43,052 nucleotides of DNA, taken from assembly GCA_936928855.1 (NCBI GenBank), contig CAKZHZ010000107.1:1-43052 (forward strand), written 5' to 3'. Shown here in pieces: positions 30,676-38,897 of this stretch (position 1 is its first letter; each line of letters begins with the position of its first letter). A program made the translations under genes and the position numbers. The DNA is from an uncultured Polycyclovorans sp. (GTDB taxonomy: Bacteria; Pseudomonadota; Gammaproteobacteria; Nevskiales; Nevskiaceae). The notes under the pieces were generated by a model, which saw nothing but the letters and a program-made list of their open reading frames with translations, searched no databases and was not told the DNA's origin.

Positions 30676-32091
30676 ATGGCAAAGAATCACCTGCAGTTTC
30701 TCGAAGTGTCCCGCCAGGATCCGAAAAAGGTCGCCGTGGAAGTGCGCATGCACGACTGGCGCGAAATTTACGGACAGTTCCCAGCGGACAATGCCGCCAC
30801 CCAGGCCGGTCGCTGCCTCGATTGCGGCAACCCCTACTGCGAGTGGAAGTGCCCGGTGCACAACTACATTCCCAACTGGCTGAAGCTGGTGCAGGAGGGC
30901 AACCTGTTCGCCGCCGCCGAGTTGTCGCACAAGACCAACTCACTGCCGGAGATCTGTGGCCGTGTGTGCCCGCAGGACCGGCTCTGTGAAGGCGCCTGCA
31001 CGCTCAATGACGGCTTTGGTGCCGTCACCATCGGCTCCATCGAAAAGTACATCTCCGACGAGGCCTTCAAGCAGGGCTGGCGTCCGGACATGAGTGGTGT
31101 CGTGGCCACCGGCAAGAAGGTGGCGATCATTGGTGCCGGCCCGGCTGGTCTGGGCTGTGCCGACATCCTGGCCCGCAATGGCGTGAAGCCGGTAGTGTTC
31201 GACCGCCAGGCCGAGATCGGTGGTCTGCTCACCTTCGGCATCCCGCCGTTCAAGCTGGAAAAAGAGGTGGTGCAGAACCGCCGCAACATCCAGGAATACA
31301 TGGGCGTCGAGTTCCGCCTCAACACGGAGGTGGGCAAGGACGTCACGCTCGACCAGCTGCTTGCCGAGTACGACGCCGTGTTTCTCGGGATGGGCACCTA
31401 CACCGCCATGACCGGCGGCTTCCCCGGCGAGGACCTGCCGGGCGTGGTGTCGGCGCTGCCCTTCCTGATCTCCAACATCAATCGGGTGATGGGCATCGAG
31501 AAGGACCCGGCCGATTTCATCGATATGGCCGGTCAGCGGGTGGTGGTGTTGGGTGGTGGGGATACCGCCATGGATTGCAACCGCACCTCCATCCGCCAGC
31601 AGGCCGCCAGCGTCAGCTGCGTGTATCGCCGTGACGAAGCCAACATGCCGGGCTCCAAGCGTGAGGTGGCCAACGCCAAGGAAGAAGGCGTCAAGTTCCT
31701 GTTCAACCGGGCCCCGGTGGAAATCGTCGGCGACGGCAAAGTCGAAGGGGTGAAGGTGGTGGAAACCCGCCTTGGCGCGCCCGACGCCCGCGGCCGTCGG
31801 CGTCCGGAAGTGGTGGCCGGCTCCGAGCAGATCATCCCGGCCGACCGGGTGGTGATCGCCTTCGGGTTCCGCCCCAGCCCGGCGGAATGGCTGACCGACT
31901 TCGGCGTCACCCTGCACGAGGACGGCCGCATCCGGGTGCATCAGGAGGCCGGTGCGGGCGCCGCCTTCCAGACCGCCAACCCCAAGATCTTTGCCGGTGG
32001 CGACATGGTGCGCGGCTCCGACCTCGTGGTCACCGCCGTCTACGAAGGCCGTCAGGCCGCCGAGGGCATTCTCGAAAGCCTGGGCGTCTGA
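30676..32091 (+). CDS. gltD: Glutamate synthase (NADPH) small subunit
   Basis: 471 residues. N-terminal 4Fe-4S cysteines are in CLDCGNPYCEWKCPVHNY and CGRVCPQDRLCEGAC; the FAD-binding GAGPAGLGCADIL lies near residue 155 and the NADPH-binding VVLGGGDTAMDC near 290. The C-terminal FAD motif is KIFAGGDMVRGSDLV. It passes electrons from NADPH through FAD and the clusters to GltB. It is co-transcribed with gltB and ends at a strong hairpin. Confidence 0.98.
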   Translation: MAKNHLQFLEVSRQDPKKVAVEVRMHDWREIYGQFPADNAATQAGRCLDCGNPYCEWKCPVHNYIPNWLKLVQEGNLFAAAELSHKTNSLPEICGRVCPQDRLCEGACTLNDGFGAVTIGSIEKYISDEAFKQGWRPDMSGVVATGKKVAIIGAGPAGLGCADILARNGVKPVVFDRQAEIGGLLTFGIPPFKLEKEVVQNRRNIQEYMGVEFRLNTEVGKDVTLDQLLAEYDAVFLGMGTYTAMTGGFPGEDLPGVVSALPFLISNINRVMGIEKDPADFIDMAGQRVVVLGGGDTAMDCNRTSIRQQAASVSCVYRRDEANMPGSKREVANAKEEGVKFLFNRAPVEIVGDGKVEGVKVVETRLGAPDARGRRRPEVVAGSEQIIPADRVVIAFGFRPSPAEWLTDFGVTLHEDGRIRVHQEAGAGAAFQTANPKIFAGGDMVRGSDLVVTAVYEGRQAAEGILESLGV

Positions 32092-32120
32092 GAGCCCGCA
32101 CGAGATAGCGCGAAGTGCAT

Positions 32121-32150
32121 AACGGGGCCGGCATCGCCGGCCCCGTTGTC
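32121..32150 (+). terminator. Terminator of gltBD
   Basis: Perfect twelve-pair stem AACGGGGCCGGC/GCCGGCCCCGTT with a three-base loop, followed by GTCGTTT. The T tract is poor but the stem is very stable. Confidence 0.75.
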
Positions 32151-32234
32151 GTTTCAGGTCCCGTGCTGAGGCAATGGTTGCCGCGTCTCGCCAGTCAGGT
32201 TCCTACCGCTCAGGCTCCCAGGGAAGCTCGGGTC

Positions 32235-32366
32235 GAATCTGGGCATGGCATCACGGGTTGAGAATCGCTGCTTTTTCGTTGCAAACCTTGCCAATAGAAC
32301 CACTATTGCCTGCGATTCACGCTTCAAATCAGCGATTTTCCCTGGGTGCTGCTCATGCCCAGATTC
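32235..32366. repeat. 132-bp nested palindrome (MITE-like or structured element)
   Basis: Three nested pairs of arms share one centre near 32300: GAATCTGGGCATG (32235-32247) with CATGCCCAGATTC (32354-32366), perfect over 13; GAGAATCGCTG (32260-32270) with CAGCGATTTTC (32330-32340), 10 of 11; and CAATAG (32292-32297) with CTATTG (32303-32308). Just inside the outer arms, GCATCAC and the complement of GTGCTGC also nearly match, so the outer repeat extends to about 20 bp. No target duplication was found. It lies between the gltD terminator and the regulator stop. Confidence 0.7.
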
Positions 32367-32379
32367 AATCAGCGCCTCC

Positions 32380-34425
32380 CTAGCGGAGAAACGCAGCGCC
32401 CTGATCGCGCAGCTGTTCGGGGCGGATATCGTGAAACTTCAATTTGCGGTAGAGCGTGTTGCGGCTGATGCCGAGGTGTCGCGCCGCCAGGGTCATGTTC
32501 CAGCGGCACCGCTCGATGGTATCCAGCAGGGCGCTGCGCTCGGCGCTGGCCAGCGGATTGTGCGCGGCATGGCCGGTGCCCGGGTCTTCGGCGTCATCGC
32601 CGGACAGAGGCGGGAAGCGTCCGCCAGTGGCGCTGACCGGTGGCGGGGGTTCAAGCACGTCGCGAGGCAGGTCGGCCAGGCGGATCACGCCGCCCTCCGC
32701 AATCGCCAGTGCGGTGCGCAGCACATTGCGCAGTTCGCGGATGTTGCCCGGCCAGGTGTAGGCGGTGAGACGGCTGATGGCGGCCATCTCGATACCGATC
32801 TGACCGCCGTCATGATTCTCGTCTGCGAGCACGCTGCGGATCACCTGCTCAAGGTCGGCGCGGTCGCGCAGCGCCGGCAGTGACAGCGTGATGCCGTTGA
32901 GGCGGTAGTAGAGGTCTTCACGGAAATCGCCCCGTTGGATCAGTTCCCGAAGGTTGCGGTGGCTGGCGCTGATCACGCGAACATTGACCTTGACTGGCTG
33001 CAGGCCGCCCAGAGGCGTGACCTCCCGTTCCTCCAGCACCCGTAGCAGGCGGGTCTGCAACGCCAAGGGCATGTCCCCGATCTCGTCCAGGAACAAGGTG
33101 CCGCCATCGGCTTGCTGTACCCGTCCCGGCATGCCCTCCTTGCGGGCCCCGGTGAAGGCGCCGGCACGGTAGCCGAACAGTTCGCTCTCGATCAGCGACT
33201 CGGGAATGGATGCACAGTTGACCGCGACGAACGCCTTGTGGGCCCGGTCGGAGGCATCATGCAATGCGCGTGCGAAGACCTCCTTGCCGGAGCCGGTGGG
33301 CCCTTGGATGAGCACGGAGACGTTGGAGGCAGCAATCCTCTGCGCGCACCGGAGGTTGCGCAACATGCCGGGGTCCTCACCCGACAGTGCCTCCAGCGAC
33401 AGCCGTTGCCCTGCCGTGGTGGGGTGGTCGATCTGAACCACCTCGGCATTGCGGGGAGAGATACGCGGCGCACTTTGGGGGCGGGCCGGGGCCAGGATCG
33501 ACGCGTAGTAACGCCGTCCGTGGCCGAGATCGCGGATGGGCATGATGGGGCGGTGCGCAGGGGCACCGCTGCGACCGGCAAAGTCGGTATCGGTGATGTC
33601 AAAGATCTCGGCAATGTTGCGGCCGACCAGATCGGAGCGACAGTCGAAGGCGAGCAGGGCCACGGCGGTGTCGTCGGCAGCGATGATGCGGCCATCCTCG
33701 GTGAAGGCCATGGCGCCGTCATGGAGCAGGTTCACGAACTCCGGACGCGAGTGGAAGCGGATGGTCCGGTAGTGCCGGTGCCGACGCAGGAACAGACACT
33801 TCTCGATCAGTCGGGCCGAGAGATTGACCAGCGCGCCCGTATGGCTGCGGCTGGCCTTCGGTTCCTCGCAACTGACGCAGGAGGCGTCGAGCACCGCCAG
33901 CAGATCGCCGTAGGGATCGCGGATCGGGGCAGCGGAACAGGTCAGGCCGATATTGCTCGACAGGAAATGTTCGTTGAGGTGAATGGTGATGGGCCGGCGC
34001 TCAGTGATGCAGGTTCCGATGCCGTTGGTCCCGACGGCGCGCTCACTCCAGTCGGCTCCGCGGATCAGACCGGCACGACGGAAGTCGCGTGACAGGGTCG
34101 GATCGGTTTTTTCATGGAGGATGACGCCACTGGCATCGGTAAGCAGCAGGGCGTAGCCGGAGCCGGGGATCTGTTCGTAGAGCGCGTCCATCTCGGCGCG
34201 TGCAATCGACACCACATCGTCGATCCGTTCCTGTGCCTCACGCAGGGTGCCGTTCTCCAGCACCTGGGCGCTGCGCTGCTGATCGGGACGCAACTGGAAC
34301 TCGCTGCAGCAGCGCAGCCAGGAAAATGCGACAGGCCGCTCGACTTCGCTCGGGACTTGGGGGAAGCGTTCCACCAGGTTCATCACCGACGCCGCGTGGC
34401 GGCTGCTGGTCATCCATCCGGACAT
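32380..34425 (-). CDS. Sigma-54-dependent activator, AcoR-like (GAF-PAS-AAA-Fis)
   Basis: 681 residues from ATG 34425, which has AGAGGAG eight bases upstream; the open frame to 34581 is not needed. A GAF-type sensor (about 60-200, YALLLTDASGVILHEK, WSERAVGTNGIGTC) and a PAS domain (about 245-330) precede the AAA+ domain, with Walker A GPTGSGKE near 374, the sigma-54 contact loop GAFTGA and Walker B GGTLFLDEIGDM. A Fis-type helix-turn-helix (WNMTLAARHLGISRNTLYRK) ends it. No receiver domain, so it likely senses a small molecule directly, plausibly an alcohol or aldehyde. It is divergent from a porin and exaA, both with -24/-12 promoters, and is their obvious activator. Confidence 0.9.
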   Translation of the reverse strand: MSGWMTSSRHAASVMNLVERFPQVPSEVERPVAFSWLRCCSEFQLRPDQQRSAQVLENGTLREAQERIDDVVSIARAEMDALYEQIPGSGYALLLTDASGVILHEKTDPTLSRDFRRAGLIRGADWSERAVGTNGIGTCITERRPITIHLNEHFLSSNIGLTCSAAPIRDPYGDLLAVLDASCVSCEEPKASRSHTGALVNLSARLIEKCLFLRRHRHYRTIRFHSRPEFVNLLHDGAMAFTEDGRIIAADDTAVALLAFDCRSDLVGRNIAEIFDITDTDFAGRSGAPAHRPIMPIRDLGHGRRYYASILAPARPQSAPRISPRNAEVVQIDHPTTAGQRLSLEALSGEDPGMLRNLRCAQRIAASNVSVLIQGPTGSGKEVFARALHDASDRAHKAFVAVNCASIPESLIESELFGYRAGAFTGARKEGMPGRVQQADGGTLFLDEIGDMPLALQTRLLRVLEEREVTPLGGLQPVKVNVRVISASHRNLRELIQRGDFREDLYYRLNGITLSLPALRDRADLEQVIRSVLADENHDGGQIGIEMAAISRLTAYTWPGNIRELRNVLRTALAIAEGGVIRLADLPRDVLEPPPPVSATGGRFPPLSGDDAEDPGTGHAAHNPLASAERSALLDTIERCRWNMTLAARHLGISRNTLYRKLKFHDIRPEQLRDQGAAFLR

Positions 34426-34564
34426 CACTCGTTCTCCTCTCCAGTGTGACCGTCTGTGGTTTCGCGTCCCGGTGCATGCCGGTGGCGTGGTCACTTTTCG
34501 TCCAGCCACGGTAGAGCGCCGCCATCGGGGGGTCAACCACACCTTTGGATGAAGCCTGACGCAC

Positions 34565-34582
34565 TGTGTCAGGCCTGACACA
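34565..34582. promoter_or_regulatory. Perfect 18-bp palindrome, candidate activator operator
   Basis: TGTGTCAGGCCTGACACA lies 140 bp before the regulator start and about 175 bp before the porin -24 element. Position and symmetry suit a dimeric Fis-type activator site, perhaps also used for autoregulation. Confidence 0.5.
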
Positions 34583-34756
34583 AGGCTCGCGGCTGCGATC
34601 AGGCAGTCGCCATCGTTGCAGGGCGGCGGCGGCGTCCTCGGTGGCGCGCCGGGGCTGGGACGGCGCGTGTCAGCCCTGGCGTGTCACGCAACGTTTCACG
34701 GCCTTTGTGATCTTAAAAATAATAATTTATTCAATGACATAGAAAGATCTTCAAGG

Positions 34757-34772
34757 TGGCATGCGCATTGCC
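34757..34772 (+). promoter_or_regulatory. Sigma-54 (-24/-12) promoter of the porin gene
   Basis: TGGCATGCGCATTGCC carries GG and GC elements with the required ten bases between them and matches the TGGCAYG-N4-TTGC consensus. It is 84 bases before the porin ATG. Confidence 0.85.
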
Positions 34773-34856
34773 CTACTGCCCTCAGGTCCGGGAATCATCC
34801 CGGCCCGCGGCGCCTCGGCGCCGACAGATCAACACGAGAGGAGCAAGGGGTTATCT

Positions 34857-36092
34857 ATGAACACCACCCATACCACCCGCGTGGCGGCCACCCTGGCAGC
34901 GCTGGCGGCCGGTTCGGCACAGGCCGTGGAACTGCAGTCGGGGGACTGGACCTTCACGGTCAACGGTAACGTCAACGTCCACTACATCCATTCCAGCTGC
35001 GAGGACACCCCCGCCGCCATCACCACAGTGGGCGGGGCCTGCATCGCCGGCACCAACGGCGAGGACACCAACACCAGCATCAGCAACGGCTTGTTGCCGG
35101 CCGCCATCGTCTTCGGGGCCAAGACGCAGCAGCGGGGCTATGACCTCGGCGTCACCTTCGGCTTCTATCCGGGCATCAGCACCAACGACGGGGGCAGTCC
35201 CAACCTGCAGCAGGATGGGCAGGCGCTGGGCACCAACACCGCGTTGGGCACCACCGGTCTCGATGTGCGCCAGGTGTTCCTCACGTTCGGCAACGACCGT
35301 ATCGGTACCTTCACCCTCGGTCGCAATTTCGGCCTGTTCGGGTTCGATGCCATCATCAATGACATGACCATCCCCGGAGTCGGGGTGGCCGGCGCGATGG
35401 CCACCGGCGCACCGGCCAACACCTCGCTGGGATCGATCGGCTTCGGCTACATCTACGCCGACACGCTGGCGCAGATGAACTACACCACGCCGAGCGTCGG
35501 GGGTCTGACGCTCACGCTCGGGGTGTACGACCCGCTGGAGCCCCTGTTGCAGGGGGCCCCCACGCCCGATGGCAGCAGCGGGTTTCACGGCAAGCTGGCC
35601 TACACCGTCGGCAACCTCTATCTGTCGGCGGCCCTGCTCACGCAGGAGCAGAAGGCAGCCGGCAACGTGGACGATTACACCAGTACGGCCTATGACATCG
35701 GCGGCAAGTACAGCACCGACCGGTACAGCCTGATGGCCTACTACTACGCGGGTCAGGGGGTCGGCACCACGGCACTGTTCACCTTGGGTAGCGACGGTGC
35801 CGGCAACCGCCGGGATTCGGACGGCTTCATCGCACAGGGCACCGTGACCTTCGGTGACACCCGGTTCGGCCTGAACTACGGCGAGTCCAATCTCGATCAC
35901 GCCAACGCCGCCGATGCCACGGCCAACCCCTCGCTGGTGGAGACCAACAGCAAGTTCACGGTCGGGGTCTATCACGCCCTGACCGCCAACCTGACCCTGC
36001 TGGCGGAATTTTCGGATGTGGAGACCGAAGCGCATAACGGCGCCCGCAACACATCGAACAACCTCAACGTCGGCGCCTTCCTGTCCTTCTGA
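34857..36092 (+). CDS. Outer-membrane porin
   Basis: 411 residues with a signal peptide ending AAGSAQA (about residue 22). The mature protein is a chain of alternating amphipathic beta strands (FTLGRNFGLFGFD, FGDTRFGLNYGES, LTLLAEFSDVETE) and ends GAFLSF with a terminal Phe, typical of general porins. It resembles trimeric Gram-negative porins; the substrate cannot be told. An AAGGGG seven bases before the ATG is the ribosome site. Its -24/-12 promoter and shared motifs with exaA suggest it is induced with the alcohol dehydrogenase and lets the alcohol or a related small solute cross the outer membrane. Confidence 0.85.
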   Translation: MNTTHTTRVAATLAALAAGSAQAVELQSGDWTFTVNGNVNVHYIHSSCEDTPAAITTVGGACIAGTNGEDTNTSISNGLLPAAIVFGAKTQQRGYDLGVTFGFYPGISTNDGGSPNLQQDGQALGTNTALGTTGLDVRQVFLTFGNDRIGTFTLGRNFGLFGFDAIINDMTIPGVGVAGAMATGAPANTSLGSIGFGYIYADTLAQMNYTTPSVGGLTLTLGVYDPLEPLLQGAPTPDGSSGFHGKLAYTVGNLYLSAALLTQEQKAAGNVDDYTSTAYDIGGKYSTDRYSLMAYYYAGQGVGTTALFTLGSDGAGNRRDSDGFIAQGTVTFGDTRFGLNYGESNLDHANAADATANPSLVETNSKFTVGVYHALTANLTLLAEFSDVETEAHNGARNTSNNLNVGAFLSF

Positions 36093-36121
36093 TCGCGGCT
36101 GTCGCGGGGTTGATACCCGGT

Positions 36122-36205
36122 GTTTCACGGCTGGGACAGCGTGACAGCCGGGGGTGCCCCCGTTGTTCGGCCTCGGCCAAAAAACACAGCTATTTCAATG
36201 TTTTA
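36122..36205. promoter_or_regulatory. Candidate activator and IHF sites upstream of exaA
   Basis: GTTTCACGGC (36122-36131) and GCGTGACA (36139-36146, complement of TGTCACGC) repeat motifs found before the porin. TTTCAATGTTTTA at 36193-36205 matches the IHF consensus with one mismatch. Both lie between 25 and 110 bp upstream of the -24 element, as expected for a sigma-54 promoter. Confidence 0.5.
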
Positions 36206-36229
36206 AAAGCATCCCCCATGGCCGGCAAC

Positions 36230-36245
36230 TGGCATGGTCGTTGCC
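36230..36245 (+). promoter_or_regulatory. Sigma-54 (-24/-12) promoter of exaA
   Basis: TGGCATGGTCGTTGCC matches the consensus, with GG and GC ten bases apart, 61 bases before the exaA ATG. It is nearly identical to the porin promoter. Confidence 0.87.
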
Positions 36246-36306
36246 ATCCCGGGATGGCGGATACCGATCGCGCTCGCGCGAACCTTTGTTTGAGGAGAAC
36301 CATTAG

Positions 36307-38169
36307 ATGAAACTGAAAAATCTGAGAGCCCAGAGCCAGCGGGCGCTGGCGGTGGCCCTGACCACCGTCGCCACCGCCGCCCTGGCCGATGTCAAACCGG
36401 TGACCTGGGACGACATCGTCAATGACGACAAGAGCACCGACAACGTGCTGACCTACGGGCTCGGCGTTCATGCCCAGCGACACAGCCCGCTGAAGGCGGT
36501 CAACGCCGGCAACGTGGCAGATCTGGTGCCGGCCTGGTCCTTTTCCTTTGGCGACGAGAAGCAGCGGGGCCAGGAATCCCAGGCGCTGATCCACGACGGC
36601 GTGGTGTACGTCACCGCCTCCTACTCGCGCATGTTTGCTCTGGATGCCAAGACCGGCCGCCGTCTGTGGGCCTATCAGCATCGTCTGCCCGACGATATCC
36701 GTCCCTGCTGTGACGTGGTCAACCGGGGTGCCGCCATCTATGAGGACAAGGTCTTCATGGGGACGCTGGATGCCGGCATCGTGGCCCTGAACCGGCGCAA
36801 TGGCCGGGTGGTCTGGTCGAAGAAGTTCGGAGACCACAAGGTCGGCTACACCATGACCGGCGCCCCCACCATCGTCAAAGACAAGAGCGGCCGGGTGATG
36901 CTGATCCACGGCTCTTCGGGTGACGAGTTCGGCATCGTCGGCAAGCTCTACGCGCGCGATCCCAACACCGGCGAGGAGATCTGGATGCGGCCGATGGTGC
37001 AGGGACACGTGGGGCGCCTCAACGGCAAGCCCAGCACGGTGACCGGCGGCGACCCCAAGGCGCCGTCGTGGCCGGACGATCCCAGCCGCGAAACCGGCAA
37101 GGTGGAGGCCTGGAGCCAGGGGGGAGGTGCGCCGTGGCAGTCGGCCACCTACGTGCCAGAGACCAACACCATTGTTGTCGGCACCGGCAATCCGGCGCCG
37201 TGGAACACCTGGGCACGGACGCCGGAAGGCGGCAACCCCGAGGACTACCCGAGCCTCTATACCTCTGGACAGGCCTACGTGGATGCCAGCACGGGTGAGC
37301 TCAAGGGCTTCTATTCCCATACGCCCAACGATGCCTGGGATTTCTCCGGCAACAACGAGATCATCCTGTTCGACTTCAAGAAGAACGGGAAGACCATCAA
37401 GGCCGGTGCTCACGCTGACCGTAACGGCTATCTGTTCGTCACCAATGTCGACGCGCTGTCGAAGCCGGGTGGCACGGTGCACCGTCAGGCCGAGGGCTTC
37501 GTGGCGGCTTACCCGTTCGTGGACGGCATCACCTGGTCCAAGGGCTTCAACGCCAAAACCGGCTATCCCAACTGGGTGAAGGGCCAGCGCCCGGCGCCGG
37601 CCAAGGCCGGAGAGGAGCGTGGCAAGCCCGTCGAGGTGTCGCCGCCGTTCCTGGGGGGCAAAAACTGGAACCCCATGTCCTACAGCCCGCAGACCGGCCT
37701 GTTCTACATCCCTGCCAACCACTGGAAGATGGACTACTGGTCCGAGCAGGTGAACTACAACCCGGGCGCGGCCTATCTCGGCATGGGCTTCCGCATCAAG
37801 AAGCTGTTTGAAGACCATGTGGGCGTGTTGCGGGCAATGGATCCGGCTACCGGCAAGATTGTCTGGGAGCACAAGGAGCGCATGCCGCTGTGGTCGGGCA
37901 CGATGACCACCGCGGGCAATCTGGTGTTCGCCGGGACCAGCGATGGCTACGTGAAGGCCTTTGATGCCAAGACCGGCAAGGAGCTCTGGGCATTCCAGAC
38001 CGGCTCCGGCGTGGTGTCGATTCCGGTGACCTGGGAACAGGATGGTGAGCAGTACATCGGGATCGCATCCGGATACGGCGGTGCCGTGCCGCTGTGGGGG
38101 GGCGACATGGCCGACATGACGCGGCAGGTCTCCCAGGGCGGTTCTTTCTGGGTGTTCAAGCTGAAGTAA
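36307..38169 (+). CDS. exaA: PQQ-dependent alcohol (ethanol) dehydrogenase, calcium type
   Basis: 620 residues with a signal peptide (about 1-27, ending AALA), so periplasmic. It matches Pseudomonas ExaA/PedE over its whole length from memory, including VEVSPPFLGGKNWNPM and YGGAVPLWGGDMAD. The vicinal disulfide is Cys134-Cys135 (IRPCCDVVNRG), and the catalytic Asp is D345 in DAWDFSGNNEI. Ser347, two residues on, replaces the extra Asp of lanthanide enzymes, so it should use calcium. It oxidises primary alcohols to aldehydes and passes electrons to a cytochrome c550, here PedF downstream. GAGGAG precedes the ATG; a sigma-54 promoter drives it and a hairpin follows. Confidence 0.95.
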   Translation: MKLKNLRAQSQRALAVALTTVATAALADVKPVTWDDIVNDDKSTDNVLTYGLGVHAQRHSPLKAVNAGNVADLVPAWSFSFGDEKQRGQESQALIHDGVVYVTASYSRMFALDAKTGRRLWAYQHRLPDDIRPCCDVVNRGAAIYEDKVFMGTLDAGIVALNRRNGRVVWSKKFGDHKVGYTMTGAPTIVKDKSGRVMLIHGSSGDEFGIVGKLYARDPNTGEEIWMRPMVQGHVGRLNGKPSTVTGGDPKAPSWPDDPSRETGKVEAWSQGGGAPWQSATYVPETNTIVVGTGNPAPWNTWARTPEGGNPEDYPSLYTSGQAYVDASTGELKGFYSHTPNDAWDFSGNNEIILFDFKKNGKTIKAGAHADRNGYLFVTNVDALSKPGGTVHRQAEGFVAAYPFVDGITWSKGFNAKTGYPNWVKGQRPAPAKAGEERGKPVEVSPPFLGGKNWNPMSYSPQTGLFYIPANHWKMDYWSEQVNYNPGAAYLGMGFRIKKLFEDHVGVLRAMDPATGKIVWEHKERMPLWSGTMTTAGNLVFAGTSDGYVKAFDAKTGKELWAFQTGSGVVSIPVTWEQDGEQYIGIASGYGGAVPLWGGDMADMTRQVSQGGSFWVFKLK

Positions 38170-38193
38170 GGCATGGCCAATTCAACAGGCCTC

Positions 38194-38224
38194 AAGGGGC
38201 ACCGGCATTGCGCCGGTGCCCTTT
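38194..38224 (+). terminator. Hairpin terminator after exaA
   Basis: A ten-pair perfect stem GGGCACCGGC/GCCGGTGCCC with loop ATTGC, extended by A-T and G-T pairs into TTT. It lies between exaA and the pentapeptide gene, so downstream genes are either read through at reduced level or have their own promoter. Confidence 0.7.
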
Positions 38225-38254
38225 GGCGTCTGTGTCATCCAACCGGAGCATCCC

Positions 38255-38893
38255 ATGCATCGAATCCTGAGAGGCCTTGCCCTCCTCCCCTTCTGTCTGA
38301 CTGTCGGCGCGGCGCAGGCGGCGCCGCCCGAGGCTTTCGACCTGCCGGGCGAAGTCGGCACCACCATTGGTCCGGAAGAGCCGTTGTGGCGACCCCCCGC
38401 TGCCGTCGGGGACTGTCGTATCGCCTCGGGCAGTCAGTGCCCCGGTGCCGACCTTCGGCACCAGAAACTGTCTGGCGCTGATCTGAGCGGTGCCAATCTG
38501 CGGGGTGCGCAGCTGGCGCGGGCGGACCTTCGCTTTGCCAACCTGCGCGGTGCCGACCTGACCGGCGCCAATCTTGAGGGCACCGACTTCACCGCTGCCT
38601 TCCTGCAAGGCGCCCGCTTTGACAAGGCCAACCTCCGTGGCGCCAGTCTGCTGCATGCCCGGCTGAGCGGGGGGCGCTATCACGATGCCGACCTCACCGC
38701 CGCCACCCTGGAGAAGGCCTGGGCCGGAGGCGCGAGCTTTCACAACGCACGGATGGTGAACATCAACGCACAGGAGGCCAAGTTCAACCACGCGGATCTC
38801 AGTGGCGCCGATCTCGGTGGCGCACTGCTGCGCTACGCCATCTTCGAAGGCACTTACATGCAGGGTTGCACCGGCTGCCCGGTCGACTGGTAG
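38255..38893 (+). CDS. Exported pentapeptide-repeat protein of the alcohol dehydrogenase cluster
   Basis: 212 residues from ATG 38255 (CCGGAG upstream). A signal peptide ends near AAQA (residue ~22). From residue ~65 it is a run of A(D/N)LxG pentapeptides (LSGADLSGANLRGAQLARAD and on), giving a right-handed quadrilateral beta-helix of about seven coils. The last eight residues are CTGCPVDW, a CxxC pair that could bind metal or be redox active in the periplasm; another pair of Cys lies before the repeats (GDCRIASGSQC). The role is unknown. Its place between exaA and the flavoprotein suggests a scaffold or maturation role. Confidence 0.85.
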   Translation: MHRILRGLALLPFCLTVGAAQAAPPEAFDLPGEVGTTIGPEEPLWRPPAAVGDCRIASGSQCPGADLRHQKLSGADLSGANLRGAQLARADLRFANLRGADLTGANLEGTDFTAAFLQGARFDKANLRGASLLHARLSGGRYHDADLTAATLEKAWAGGASFHNARMVNINAQEAKFNHADLSGADLGGALLRYAIFEGTYMQGCTGCPVDW

Positions 38894-38897
38894 CCCC

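Larger units (their letters stand above)
34426..34856. promoter_or_regulatory. Regulator-porin divergent control region
   Basis: This 431-bp gap holds a perfect 18-bp palindrome at 34565-34582, two TGTCA repeats (34668-34672 and 34682-34686), GTTTCACGGC (34693-34702), an AT-rich tract (34708-34746) suited to bending by IHF, and the -24/-12 promoter of the porin. TGTCACGC and GTTTCACGGC recur upstream of exaA. These are candidate upstream activating sites of the neighbouring sigma-54 activator; no gene was found here. Confidence 0.55.

Noticed and set aside
36143..36159. CGGGGGTGCCCCCG as porin terminator
   Set aside because: The loop is only two to four bases, there is no T run, and it lies among the candidate activator sites.
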